A DNA stretch of 64,000 nucleotides from Streptomyces coelicoflavus (GTDB lineage Bacteria; Actinomycetota; Actinomycetes; Streptomycetales; Streptomycetaceae): positions 186,001 to 250,000 of the forward strand of contig NZ_BEWB01000009.1 of NCBI RefSeq assembly GCF_003112555.1. Direction: 5' to 3'. The notes beneath the pieces were generated by a model. The model was not told the origin of the DNA. It worked only from the letters and a program-made list of their open reading frames with translations, and did not search any database. Position numbers and translations under genes: made by a program. Position 1 is the first letter of the stretch; every line of letters starts with the position of its first letter. Positions 18,403 through 27,427 of this stretch are shown here, in pieces.

Positions 18403-20793
18403 TCAGACGAAACGCCAGAGGTGGTCGTCGGTGCCGTTGTCGTCGAACTGGACGACCTGGGCGCTGTCGGCGGTCGACATGCCGTCCACGCCGAGGACCT
18501 TGCCGCTGTGCTTGTTGCAGATCAGGAACCAGCCGTCGCCCTGGTCGGCGAAGGTCCACAGGTGGTCGTCCGTGCCGTTGTCCTCGTACTGCACGACGCG
18601 CGCGCTGTTGGCGGTGGACATCCCGTCGACGCCGAGGACCTTGCCGCTGTGGCCGTTGCGGACGAGGAACCAGCCGTCGCCCTTGTCGATCCGCTGCCAG
18701 GCATGGTCGCCGGTGCCGGTGTTGGCGAACTGCACCACTCGGGCGCTGTTGGCGGTGGACATCCCGTCGACGGCGAGCACCTTGCCGCTGTGCTTGTTCT
18801 GCACGCGCCGGAAGGGCGGCTCGGGGACCCAGGGGGTGCCGTCCGGGGCGGCGGTCGGGAAGGAGGCGATGCGCAGCCGGGCGGCGGCCATCGGGATCAG
18901 GGTGACCTGCTCGACCCGCGCGGTGGAGCGGGCCGGGCTCGGCTGGAGCGGGGCGACCACGTGTTCGTCGTCCGCGACCCACTCGGGGATGCGGCGGGCG
19001 CGGGCGGTGAGCCGGACGGGCACGGTGTCGTGGGTGAAGGGGTTGTCCGCGACCCGGGCGCGGACACGGCGGAAGACGGGCGCGGCGCCGGGCACGAGGC
19101 CGTAGTTCCACGGGGTGGTCGCGTGGACCTCGTACTCGGGGAAGGTGTCGTCGCCCGCGTACCTGACGTAGCGCTCACCGATCTTCAGGGCGTACGTCAG
19201 CGGCCCCCGGTCGACACTGACCGAGCCGTGGTTGCCCGGCCAGGAGCGCAGAGCGGTCCGCTGCGGCAGGCGCAGGGTGACGCGGTCGCCGTCCGACCAG
19301 GTGCGCTCGACGCGGACGAAGGCCGGGCCGTCGGCCGCGGGCACGGGCCGGCCGTTGACCCGCACCTGCGGCCCCTCGCACCAGCCAGGTATCCGCAGGC
19401 TCAGCGGGAAGGCGACACGGCGCGGGGCCGACACGGTGAGGGTGACCGTGTCGTCGAAGGGGTAGTCGGTGTCCTCGGTGACGGTCACCCGGGTGCCGTC
19501 GGCGCCGACGGCGGCCGTGACCCGGGAGGGGGCGTACATCGCGGCGGCCAGGCCCCGGTCGGGCGTGCCGAGCCACAGTTCCTCGGTGAAGTAGGGCCAG
19601 CCCATGCCGTAGTTGTGCGGGCAGCAGCGGTAGTTGTCGACGCCGGGCTGGTACGCCTGCATGGCGAAGCCGTTCTGGAACTGTCCCTGCGTCTTGCGGG
19701 CGTTGTCCAGGTCGACGCTGTTGGCGCTGGTGACGTAGTGGACGGCACGGCCCTCGGGGTCGAGGGCGGCGGGCAGCGCGTTGAAGGCCAGGTCCTCGCA
19801 GCGGTCGGCCCAGACCGGGTCGCCGGTGATCCGGACCAGCAGCTCGTGGGCGGCCATGAACTCGACGACGCCGCAGGTCTCGAAGCCCTGTCGCGGGTCG
19901 CCGAACCCGGGCCGGATGTTCTCGTCCCCGGCCAGCCCGCCCCCGGGGAACTGCCCGTACCCGCCCATGACCTGCTCGTACGTGTCATAGGTGGCGCGGG
20001 TGTCGGCGGCGGAGCCGGAGAGCTGGGCGTACTGGGCGGGTTCGCGGAAGCCCTGGGCGATGTTGACGTTGTGCGCACTGGGCAGCGGGCCGGTCCAGTC
20101 GGCACCCCAGGTGTGCATCTTCTCGACGAGGTCGAGCAGGAAGGCGTCGCCGGTGCGGCGGTGCAGCCACATGGCGAGGTCGATGCCGTCGCCCCAGCGC
20201 AGCGAGACCCAGCTGGAGTCGAAGGCGCCCTTGCCCTGGGCGTTCATGAACCGCAGGAACCCGGTGAACAGGGGCAGGATCCGCGGGTCGCCGGCGTACT
20301 CCTCCCAGGTGCGCAGTGCCTGGAGCAGGGGCAGGAACGGCCAGAAGTCGGGGCCGCCGTTGAGCGAGGTGCGCAGCGCCCGGGGGCCGAAGAAGCCGTC
20401 GTCCTGGCGGGTGGCGAGGATCGCGTCGATCCAGCGGCGGGACCGGTCCAGCGCCTCGGCGTCACCGGTGGCGACGGCGAGGGGGACGTATCCGCGCAGC
20501 CAGTACGGCAGTTCCTCCCACCCGCCGTTCTCGGGGTGCACCCAGCCGGAGGTCGCGAAGTCGAGGAAGTGGGAGCGCTCGGCGTAGCGGCCGCACAACC
20601 CGTCGAGCTGGAGGCGGAGTTGTCCGGCGAGCCAGCCGCGCCCGGTGACGCTGCCGGGCGCCAGCCGGGTGAAGGCGTCGGGGGCCGGGCTGCCGGCCGC
20701 GGCGGCGGGTGCGCCCAGTGCGGGCACTCCCACGGCGAGCGCGCCGACGACCAGGGAACCGCGGTGCAGGAAACGGCGTCGGTCGAGAGTCAT
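18403..20793 (-). CDS. Secreted GH127-like (beta-L-arabinofuranosidase family) protein with ricin-type lectin domain
   Basis: A 796-residue protein. The N-terminus has a twin-arginine signal (RRRFLH followed by a hydrophobic core and AAAAGSPA), so it is probably exported folded. The GH127 (former DUF1680) domain spans about residues 35-640 and keeps the Cys/Glu zinc-thiolate site, seen as FETCGVVE and YRCCPHNYGM. The last about 145 residues are three tandem ricin-type repeats of about 47 residues, each with HSGKVL[AG]VDGMST. These probably bind glycan. Family members release beta-linked L-arabinofuranose. The gene lies 99 bases after GH2 and 89 bases before GH92. Confidence 0.88.
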   Translation of the reverse strand: MTLDRRRFLHRGSLVVGALAVGVPALGAPAAAAGSPAPDAFTRLAPGSVTGRGWLAGQLRLQLDGLCGRYAERSHFLDFATSGWVHPENGGWEELPYWLRGYVPLAVATGDAEALDRSRRWIDAILATRQDDGFFGPRALRTSLNGGPDFWPFLPLLQALRTWEEYAGDPRILPLFTGFLRFMNAQGKGAFDSSWVSLRWGDGIDLAMWLHRRTGDAFLLDLVEKMHTWGADWTGPLPSAHNVNIAQGFREPAQYAQLSGSAADTRATYDTYEQVMGGYGQFPGGGLAGDENIRPGFGDPRQGFETCGVVEFMAAHELLVRITGDPVWADRCEDLAFNALPAALDPEGRAVHYVTSANSVDLDNARKTQGQFQNGFAMQAYQPGVDNYRCCPHNYGMGWPYFTEELWLGTPDRGLAAAMYAPSRVTAAVGADGTRVTVTEDTDYPFDDTVTLTVSAPRRVAFPLSLRIPGWCEGPQVRVNGRPVPAADGPAFVRVERTWSDGDRVTLRLPQRTALRSWPGNHGSVSVDRGPLTYALKIGERYVRYAGDDTFPEYEVHATTPWNYGLVPGAAPVFRRVRARVADNPFTHDTVPVRLTARARRIPEWVADDEHVVAPLQPSPARSTARVEQVTLIPMAAARLRIASFPTAAPDGTPWVPEPPFRRVQNKHSGKVLAVDGMSTANSARVVQFANTGTGDHAWQRIDKGDGWFLVRNGHSGKVLGVDGMSTANSARVVQYEDNGTDDHLWTFADQGDGWFLICNKHSGKVLGVDGMSTADSAQVVQFDDNGTDDHLWRFV

Positions 20794-20892
20794 GGAGCTC
20801 CAGACGGGACGGGAGGGGTGGCAGGTGCCGGAGTGCGGGGGCGGGGGCGGGGCGCGCGAGGCGCCCCGCCGTGGGTGTCGCGTGTCGTGCGA

Positions 20893-23517
20893 TCAGGCGC
20901 AGTTCGCCGGGGTGGCCCGGGAGATGTCGTCGATCAGTTGCTCGTGGGCCGCCCTGATCCGCTGCACATCGGGCTTGACGACCTTGCGGTCGTACGTCAG
21001 CAGGCCGTTCAGCTCGCCCTCGACGTCCGTGATCTGTGTGTAGACCGCGCCGTTGCCGCCCTTGCAGGCGAGGGCGCGCACCTCGTCGAGCTTGGTGAGG
21101 TAGTCGTCGGTGTACGTCGCCGGGTCGACGTCGACGTAGGACTGCTGGACCGACCAGGCGTGGCCGGGCACGGCGAGGCCGAGGCCGCCGTACTCGCCGC
21201 TGACCAGGGCGCGTTCGCCGTCGGGCGACGGGGGCAGCGCGGGGCTCGGATAGCCGTGCTCGTCCATGATGTCGCCGGTGCCGCCGTCGGCCCCGAGGTT
21301 CAGGCCGGACTGGTTGTTGACGAGCCGGGTCGGGTCCCAGGCCTTGGCCTGCGCGGCGACGCGGCCGATGTCGTACTGGCCCCAGCCCTCGTTGAAGGTG
21401 ACCCACATGATGATCGACGGGTGGCTGACGTGTTCGTCGATCATCTCCTTCATCTCGCGCTCGTACTCGGCGCGGGCGGCGGTGGACGGGTTCTTGCCGG
21501 CGGTCATCGCGGGCATGTCCTGCCACACCAGCAGGCCCAGTCTGTCGGCCCAGTAGAACCAGCGGTCGGGTTCGACCTTGATGTGCTTGCGCACCGAGTT
21601 GAAGCCCATCTCCTTGTGCGCCTTCAGGTCGTACGCGAGGGCCTCGTCGGTCGGCGCGGTGTGCAGACCGTCGGGCCAGAAGCCCTGGTCGAGGGTGGCC
21701 ATCATGAAGACGGGCTCGCCGTTGAGCATGGTGCGCGGTACGCCGTTCACCTTCTCGACGGCGATGGAGCGCATCCCGAAGTAGCTCTCGATCCGGTCGT
21801 GTCCGACGGTGACCTTCAGGTCGTACAGGAAGGGGTCGTCGGGCGACCACAGACGCGGGTCGCGGATCTTCAGGGTCAGCGGCTCGCCGGTGCGTCCGCT
21901 GACCGTGGCGACCTTGCGGTGCCCGGCGTACGCCGTGGCCCTGACGCGTACGCCGTCGCGCACGCCCTTCGGCTCGACGGTGAGGGTGCTCGCCGCGCCG
22001 TCGACGTGCGGGGTGAGCTTCAGCGAGTCCACGTGGTCCCGGGCGACCGGTTCCATCCACACGGTCTGCCAGATGCCGGAGCTGGGCGTGTACCAGATGC
22101 CGCTCGGGTCCAGGCGCTGCTTGCCGAGCGGCGGGTTCTCGCCGTTCGCCGCGTCGGTCGGGTCGTAGACGCCGACGATCAGCTCCTGGGTGCGGCCGGG
22201 CTTGAGGGCGTCGGTGACGTCGGCGCTGAACTTGTCGTAACCGCCCTTGTGGCCGGCGACCTTGGTGCCGTTGACGTACACCTCGGACTGCCAGTCGACG
22301 GCGCCGAAGTTCAGCTTGAGCCGCTGGCCGTGGCCGATGTGCCAGTCGCGGGGCACGGTGAAGGTGCGGCGGTACCACATGCGGTCCTCGTGCCGCTGGA
22401 TGCCGGAGAGCTGCGACTCCACCGGGTACGGGACGAGGATGCGCTCCTTGAGGTTCTTGCCGACCGGCGGCTGCTCGCCCGCCTCGGCGGCGGCGAACTG
22501 CCAGCGGCCGTTGAGGTTCTGCCAGTCGTCGCGGGTCAGCTGCGGGCGCGGGTACTCCGGCAGGGCGTTGTCCGGCCCCACCTCGTCGGCCCAGTCGGTG
22601 CGCAGCTCGTAGGTGGACTCGTTGCCGCCGCTGCTCCAGAAGGCGTTGACAACGTTGCCTTCGGCGTCGGTGAGGCCGCCTTCGCCGTCGTAGCGGACGT
22701 CGGCGGTGCCGGGCGCGTCCCCGTCCTTGTTGCCGACGACGGGCTGGTCGAGGGCGACGAGCAGGGCGCTCGGGTCGGCGGGGTCGAGCCTGGTCTCGCC
22801 GAGCGGCCACTCGGCGCCGCCGATCACGGTTTCGAGGTGGTCGGTGAAGCCGGCCGGGGGCGCGGCGAGGGGGCTCGCGAAGTCGAGCCTGAGGGTGCGG
22901 CCGGTGGACTGGACGGTGGTCGCCGTCGCGCCGTTGTAGTCGAAGCCGTCGGGCAGGCGGAACGCCGACTGCGGGATCGCCTCCTTGCTGCCGCCGGGCT
23001 CGGTCCAGCGCAGGTGGAGGTTGGAGCCGCCGTAGTGCTCGAAGTACTCCAGTTTGATGTCGTAGGACTGGCCGGCCGTCAGCTCGATCGGCTGGGCGGT
23101 CTGTTCGCGGTCCCAGTCGTCGACCCAGTGGTCGATGGCGAGCTGTCCGCCGATCCAGAGGCGGAAGCCGTTGTCACCGATGATCGAGAAGGTGTGGGCG
23201 CCGGTCTTCTCCGGGACGAGCTTGCCGGTCCAGCGGACGTTCACGTCGTCCGACTGGCCGGTGGCGAAGGCGAGTCGCGGCTCCAGGGTGTTGAAGTCGA
23301 CCTGCTGGTCGAATCCGGTGGCCTTGAGTTCGTGGAAGTCGAAGGCGCCGGGGGCGGACTGGGTGTAGTACTCGCCCTTCAGGCCGTGGACCTCGGCGGT
23401 GTCGCCGGTGCCCGCCGGGTCGGCGGCGTTGGCGGCCGGGACGGCGGCGAGTCCCGCGACGCCGAGGGCGGCGGCTAGCAGCAGCGCGAGTCTGTCTCTG
23501 AGTCGTTTGGTGCGCAC
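20893..23517 (-). CDS. Secreted glycoside hydrolase family 2 protein with PA14 domain
   Basis: An 874-residue protein. The GTG at 23517, behind GAGGAG, gives a Sec signal peptide (RTKRLRDRLALLLAAALGVA, cleavage after AANA near residue 30). A PA14 carbohydrate-binding domain covers about 43-190 (GLKGEYYTQS, DNGFRLWIGGQL). Then come the GH2 sugar-binding, Ig-like and TIM-barrel domains. The acid/base Glu is in VTFNEGWGQYD and the nucleophile Glu probably in VSGEYGG. Family members are beta-galactosidases, beta-glucuronidases or beta-mannosidases; which one is not clear. It is the first gene of a three-gene secreted glycosidase operon. Confidence 0.88.
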   Translation of the reverse strand: MRTKRLRDRLALLLAAALGVAGLAAVPAANAADPAGTGDTAEVHGLKGEYYTQSAPGAFDFHELKATGFDQQVDFNTLEPRLAFATGQSDDVNVRWTGKLVPEKTGAHTFSIIGDNGFRLWIGGQLAIDHWVDDWDREQTAQPIELTAGQSYDIKLEYFEHYGGSNLHLRWTEPGGSKEAIPQSAFRLPDGFDYNGATATTVQSTGRTLRLDFASPLAAPPAGFTDHLETVIGGAEWPLGETRLDPADPSALLVALDQPVVGNKDGDAPGTADVRYDGEGGLTDAEGNVVNAFWSSGGNESTYELRTDWADEVGPDNALPEYPRPQLTRDDWQNLNGRWQFAAAEAGEQPPVGKNLKERILVPYPVESQLSGIQRHEDRMWYRRTFTVPRDWHIGHGQRLKLNFGAVDWQSEVYVNGTKVAGHKGGYDKFSADVTDALKPGRTQELIVGVYDPTDAANGENPPLGKQRLDPSGIWYTPSSGIWQTVWMEPVARDHVDSLKLTPHVDGAASTLTVEPKGVRDGVRVRATAYAGHRKVATVSGRTGEPLTLKIRDPRLWSPDDPFLYDLKVTVGHDRIESYFGMRSIAVEKVNGVPRTMLNGEPVFMMATLDQGFWPDGLHTAPTDEALAYDLKAHKEMGFNSVRKHIKVEPDRWFYWADRLGLLVWQDMPAMTAGKNPSTAARAEYEREMKEMIDEHVSHPSIIMWVTFNEGWGQYDIGRVAAQAKAWDPTRLVNNQSGLNLGADGGTGDIMDEHGYPSPALPPSPDGERALVSGEYGGLGLAVPGHAWSVQQSYVDVDPATYTDDYLTKLDEVRALACKGGNGAVYTQITDVEGELNGLLTYDRKVVKPDVQRIRAAHEQLIDDISRATPANCA

Positions 23518-23556
23518 TGACCCTCTCCTCGAGAACGGGTGACGGCTGGTGGCTCG

Positions 23557-23580
23557 GACATCGATGTCATACAACGATGT
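23557..23580. promoter_or_regulatory. Palindromic operator upstream of the GH2 gene
   Basis: GACATCGATGTC at 23557-23568 is a perfect 12-base palindrome with a central CG, followed by a further half-site ACGATGT at 23574-23580. It lies 40 bases upstream of the GH2 start. Its sequence differs from the CTAAAGCGCTTTAG type at 8.6 kb, so a different LacI-family or similar regulator, not encoded nearby, is likely. Confidence 0.55.
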
Positions 23581-23641
23581 AAGGCAGCGGTGCAGTGGCA
23601 TGACAGCACGGATTCCGCTTGACGTCCAGGGACATGACAAC

Positions 23642-23680
23642 GGCCCCGGGATCGACGCGCGTAACGCGCGGCCCGGGGCC
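23642..23680. terminator. Hairpin downstream of glgC
   Basis: GGCCCCGGG at 23642-23650 pairs with CCCGGGGCC at 23672-23680, and an inner GCGCG / CGCGC pair extends the stem. It starts about 24 bases after the glgC stop on the minus strand and should end the glgA-glgC transcript before the GH2 promoter region. Confidence 0.75.
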
Positions 23681-23703
23681 GCGGCCCTCCGGTCGTCCCG
23701 CCG

Positions 23704-24924
23704 TCACGGCACCCGCTGCCCCTTGCCCAGCGCGATCACGCCGCCCTTCGAGACGGTGTACAACTCGCCGTCCCGTTGCGGGTTGACGCCGATCGTCGCG
23801 CCCGGCGGCACCTCCACGTTCTTGTCGAGGACCGCCCCGCGCACCACCGCGCCCCGGCCGATGTGCACGTTGTCGTGCAGCACCGAGCCCTGCACGACCG
23901 CCCCCGGGTCGACGACCACGCCCGGCGAGAGCACGGACCGGGTGACCTGGCCCCGGACCAGGCAGCCCGCGCTGATGATCGACTCGCCGGCGATGCCGCC
24001 GCCGTTGAAGCGGGCGGGCGAGAGCTGGGTGGAGTGGGTGTAGACCGGCCAGTCCCGGTTGTAGAGGTTGAACGCGGGCCGCTCGGCGATCAGGTCCATG
24101 TGGGCGTCATAGTAGGCGTCCAGCGTGCCCACGTCCCGCCAGTAGCCCTGGTCCCGCGAGGTCTCCCCCGGCACGTGGTTGGCGCTGAAGTCGTACAGCG
24201 CGGCCTCGCCCCGCTCGGTGAGCTGGGGCAGGATCGAACCGCCCATGTCGTGCACGGAGTTCTCGTCCTCGGCGTCCCGGTGCAGGGCCTCGATCAGGGC
24301 CTTGGTGGTGAAGACGTAGTTGCCCATCGAGGCGAAGACGCACCCGGGGTCGTCGGCCAGTCCGGGCGGGTCGGCGGGCTTCTCCAGGAAGCCGGTGACG
24401 GTCTGCCCGTCGGAGCCCGGGGTGATCACACCGAAGGACGGCGACTCGGCGCGCGGGACCCGTATCCCGGCGACCGTGACACCCGCCCCGGACTCGATGT
24501 GCTGGGCGAGCATCTGGCGCGGGTCCATCCGGTACACGTGATCGGCGCCGAACACCGCGACGTACTCGGGCTGTTCGTCGTGCACCAGGTTCAGGGACTG
24601 CAGGATCGCGTCGGCGCTGCCCAGGAACCAGCGCGGGCCGAGGCGCTGCTGGGCGGGGACGGGGGTGACGTAGTTACCGAGCAGGCTGGACATCCGCCAG
24701 GTGGTGGTGATGTGCCGGTCCAGGGAGTGCGACTTGTACTGCGTCAGCACGCAGATCCGCAGGATGTCGCCGTTGACCAGGTTGGACAGCACGAAGTCGA
24801 CCAGGCGGTAGGTGCCGCCGAAGGTGACCGCGGGTTTGGCGCGGTCCGCGGTCAAGGGCATCAGGCGTTTGCCCTCTCCGCCCGCCAGCACGATGCCGAG
24901 CACCGAAGGACCTCCACGACGCAT
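23704..24924 (-). CDS. glgC: Glucose-1-phosphate adenylyltransferase
   Basis: A 406-residue ADP-glucose pyrophosphorylase, which makes ADP-glucose from ATP and glucose-1-phosphate for glycogen and related alpha-glucans. The nucleotide-binding signature GIVLAGGEGKRLMPLT is at about residues 9-24, followed by the pyrophosphorylase domain (VFGADHVYRMDPRQM) and a C-terminal left-handed beta helix with hexapeptide repeats (VVDPGAVVQGSVLHDNVHIG). The ATG at 24924, behind GAGGGGAG, matches the usual MRRGGPSVLG start; an in-frame start 15 bases upstream is less likely. It begins 11 bases after the glgA stop, so the pair is an operon. Confidence 0.95.
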   Translation of the reverse strand: MRRGGPSVLGIVLAGGEGKRLMPLTADRAKPAVTFGGTYRLVDFVLSNLVNGDILRICVLTQYKSHSLDRHITTTWRMSSLLGNYVTPVPAQQRLGPRWFLGSADAILQSLNLVHDEQPEYVAVFGADHVYRMDPRQMLAQHIESGAGVTVAGIRVPRAESPSFGVITPGSDGQTVTGFLEKPADPPGLADDPGCVFASMGNYVFTTKALIEALHRDAEDENSVHDMGGSILPQLTERGEAALYDFSANHVPGETSRDQGYWRDVGTLDAYYDAHMDLIAERPAFNLYNRDWPVYTHSTQLSPARFNGGGIAGESIISAGCLVRGQVTRSVLSPGVVVDPGAVVQGSVLHDNVHIGRGAVVRGAVLDKNVEVPPGATIGVNPQRDGELYTVSKGGVIALGKGQRVP

Positions 24925-24935
24925 GGCCGCTCCCC

Positions 24936-26138
24936 TCACCCTGGTTCACCCTCGGCCGCCCCGGGCGGGGCGGCTCGAGCCCGCTTGAGGATCTCCTCGT
25001 ACAGCCGGACCGTGCGGCGCGCGACCGCGTCCCAGCCGAACTCCTCCACGGCGCGCGTCCGGCCCGCAGCGCCCATCCGCCGGGCGGCGGCCGGGTCGCC
25101 GAGCACGGAGTCCAGTGCGCGGGCGAGACCCGCCTCGAAGTCGTCGTCCCCGACGCCCTCTCTCGGGACGAGTACCCCCGTTTCGCCGTCGGCCACGACC
25201 TCGGGTATGCCGCCCACCCGGGAGGCCACCACCGGGGTGCCGCAGGCCATCGCCTCCAGGTTGACGATGCCGAGGGGCTCGTACACGGAGGGGCAGACGA
25301 AGACGGCGGCGTGCGTCAGGAGCTGGATCACCTCGGGGCGCGGCAGCATGCGCGGGATCCAGTGCACGCCCTCGCGGGCGCGGCTCAGCCCAGCGAAGAG
25401 CTCTCGGAACTCCTGGTCGATCCGGGGGGTGTCCGGGGCGCCCGCGCACAGCACGACCTGCGCGGCCGGGTCGATGTCCCGTACCGCGCGCAGCAGGTGG
25501 GGGACGCCCTTCTGCCGGGTGATGCGGCCGACGAACAGGACGTACGGGCGGGAGCGGTCCAGACCGATCCGGTCCAGTACACCGGTGCCGTGGTCGGGCC
25601 GGTAGAGCCGGGTGTCGATGCCGTTGTGCACGACGTGGACCCGGGAGGCGTCGAGGGCGGGGTAGCAGCCGAGGACGTCGTCGCGCATCGCGGCGGACAC
25701 GGCGATCACGGCGTCCGCCGCCTCGACCGCGGTGCGCTCGGCCCACCCGGACAGGGTGTACCCGCCGCCCAGTTGCTCGGCCTTCCAGGGGCGCAGCGGC
25801 TCCAGGGAATGGACGGTCATCACGTGCGGGACGCCGTACAGGAGCTTGGCGAGGTGGCCGCCGAGGTTGGCGTACCAGGTGTGGGAGTGCACCAGTTCGC
25901 GCCCTTCGAGGGCGGCGGTCATGGCGAGGTCCACGGAGAAGGTGCGCAGCGCGTCGTTGGCGCCGTCGAGCGCGGACCAGGGACGGTGACGCAGCACCCC
26001 GTCGCTGCGGCCCTCGCCCCAGCTGTGCACGTCCAGGTCGACGAGGCGGGCGAGTTCCCGGGCGAGGAACTCGACGTGGACTCCGGCGCCGCCGTAGACG
26101 TCCGGCGGGAACTCACGGGTCAGCAGCCCCACGCGCAC
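24936..26138 (-). CDS. glgA: Actinobacterial-type glycogen synthase / ADP-glucose glucosyltransferase
   Basis: A 400-residue GT4 retaining glycosyltransferase. The GTG at 26138 is chosen because GGGAGG lies six bases upstream and the product then starts RVGLLTREFPPDVYGGAGVH as in actinobacterial GlgA. The donor-binding block is GRITRQKGVPHLLRAV, and the catalytic E-x7-E region is PSVYEPLGIVNLEAMACGTP. In mycobacteria the orthologue (GlgM) makes maltose-1-phosphate from ADP-glucose and glucose-1-phosphate, so that activity is also possible here. The upstream region carries 58-base tandem repeats. Confidence 0.93.
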   Translation of the reverse strand: MRVGLLTREFPPDVYGGAGVHVEFLARELARLVDLDVHSWGEGRSDGVLRHRPWSALDGANDALRTFSVDLAMTAALEGRELVHSHTWYANLGGHLAKLLYGVPHVMTVHSLEPLRPWKAEQLGGGYTLSGWAERTAVEAADAVIAVSAAMRDDVLGCYPALDASRVHVVHNGIDTRLYRPDHGTGVLDRIGLDRSRPYVLFVGRITRQKGVPHLLRAVRDIDPAAQVVLCAGAPDTPRIDQEFRELFAGLSRAREGVHWIPRMLPRPEVIQLLTHAAVFVCPSVYEPLGIVNLEAMACGTPVVASRVGGIPEVVADGETGVLVPREGVGDDDFEAGLARALDSVLGDPAAARRMGAAGRTRAVEEFGWDAVARRTVRLYEEILKRARAAPPGAAEGEPG

Positions 26139-26207
26139 CCGGAACCTCCCGTCTCGGCGGCTGGTTCCCTCATGGTCACCCAGAGCGGGCGCCTGGGGAA
26201 GAGCGCG

Positions 26208-26396
26208 GGGGCCGACGGGCCGGAGGGAGGGGGACGGAGGGGCGGCCTGCGTCGCCGGGAGGAGGGAAGACCGGCGGGCACGGGGAGAGGGACGGAGGAG
26301 CGACGAGCGTCGCAGAGAGGAGGGAAGACCGGCGGGCACGGGGAGAGGGACGGAGGAGCGACGAGCGTCGCAGAGAGGAGGGAAGACCGGCGGGTG
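26208..26396. repeat. 58-base tandem repeat, about three copies, each with a hairpin
   Basis: Two almost identical 58-base units start at 26266 and 26324 (anchor GAAGACCGGCGGGCA), with a diverged copy before 26266 and a partial one from 26382. Each good unit contains the perfect inverted repeat GCGACGAGCGTCGC, at 26300-26313 and 26358-26371. The array sits in the 302 bases between the FhuF-like stop and the glgA start. A period of 58 is not a multiple of three and no gene reads through it, so it is probably noncoding 5' sequence of glgA. Confidence 0.8.
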
Positions 26397-26440
26397 CGGC
26401 CGACGGACGGAACCCGGCCGGGCGCGGGTGGCCCCGGGGG

Positions 26441-27199
26441 TCACGGAGATCCGGGGGGACGCGTGAAGCAGCAGTCGCCGCAGACGCCTCCGCCCGGCAC
26501 CCGGTAGTAGAGGCAGCAGCTGCGGCGCCGGAAGGAAGTGCCGGTGAGCGTGCCGGTCCCGGCGAGCAGGGGGTGGGCCAGCAGGCCGGCGGTGAGCGAA
26601 CGGGCGCGGGCGGCGGTGTCCGTACGGCCCTCGCGGCGGGCCCAGCGCTCCAGTTCGCGTCCGGCGCCGGCCAGGGCGGAGGCCGCGTTGCCGCGCAGCA
26701 GCCCGGCCGCGACGCCGTAGCGGGTGTGCACGGCCTCGGCGAGCGGCGCGAGGTGGGTGGTGAGCACGAGGTCCGCGACGGTGCCGGCGTCCCCCGGCAG
26801 GGCGTGCACCTCGGCGAGCCACAGGTCGTCGGGGGCACTGGCGTCGGGGTCCCAGTGCAGCAGGCGGGGATCGAGGTCGGGGACCTGCCCGTAGAGGGCG
26901 GCGCAGGCGAGGGCCACCGACCAGAGGCGGGCCGCGAGCCCCTGCTGGGCCACGGAGGCGGCGACCCGGGTCTCCGGGATGCCGAGCGCGGCGGCGATCT
27001 TGCGGACGCGGAGGCCCAGCAAGTCGGGACGCTGAACCGGAACATGAACGTCCGCCGCCGTGTCCGCGTATCCCGGTGGGTAGGCGTGTGCCAGGGGCGC
27101 GAGAGTGGCGGTCCGCCGTGACGGAGCGGGCCGTGAGACGCGCAGGACGGAGAAGCCGCCGAGCGGGCGGAGGGCGGAGAGGCCGGGGTCGAGATCCAC
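26441..27199 (-). CDS. FhuF-like ferric iron reductase, [2Fe-2S]
   Basis: About 252 residues if it starts at the GTG at 27199. The C-terminus ends with SCCLYYRVPGGGVCGDCCF, the CC-x10-C-x2-C [2Fe-2S] pattern of FhuF-like siderophore-iron reductases. The rest is the Ala/Leu-rich helical FhuF region (GLRVRKIAAALGIPETRVAAS). These cytoplasmic proteins reduce ferric siderophores to release iron. The start is uncertain: no good ribosome-binding site is seen, and a GATACT box about ten bases upstream could mean a leaderless message. The frame stays open much further upstream but becomes low-complexity. Confidence 0.82.
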   Translation of the reverse strand: MDLDPGLSALRPLGGFSVLRVSRPAPSRRTATLAPLAHAYPPGYADTAADVHVPVQRPDLLGLRVRKIAAALGIPETRVAASVAQQGLAARLWSVALACAALYGQVPDLDPRLLHWDPDASAPDDLWLAEVHALPGDAGTVADLVLTTHLAPLAEAVHTRYGVAAGLLRGNAASALAGAGRELERWARREGRTDTAARARSLTAGLLAHPLLAGTGTLTGTSFRRRSCCLYYRVPGGGVCGDCCFTRPPGSP

Positions 27200-27427
27200 G
27201 GAGAGCAGTAGTATCAGGGCCCCTAAGGGGCTGGTCCCGGGGTCCTGGGCCGCGAGTCGCCCACCCTGGGGAGGACGGCGGCGCCCGCGTACTCCATCGG
27301 TAGTAGGACCTGAAGAATGCTCAGGGACGACGACGGGAAGCCCCTGAGACGGCATCGTGTTGTTCATGGATGACGACCGTTCGCCGCGCCGGGCCCAGCG
27401 CCCCCGCCTCACGCAGAGGAGCAGCCG

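Noticed and set aside
18314..19111. Upstream extension of the GH92 frame
   Set aside because: It overlaps the GH127 ricin repeats, is low-complexity Arg/Pro/His, and would hide a clean signal peptide at 18313.
26208..26396. 58-base repeats as a coding repeat
   Set aside because: The period is not a multiple of three, so no frame is kept across units.
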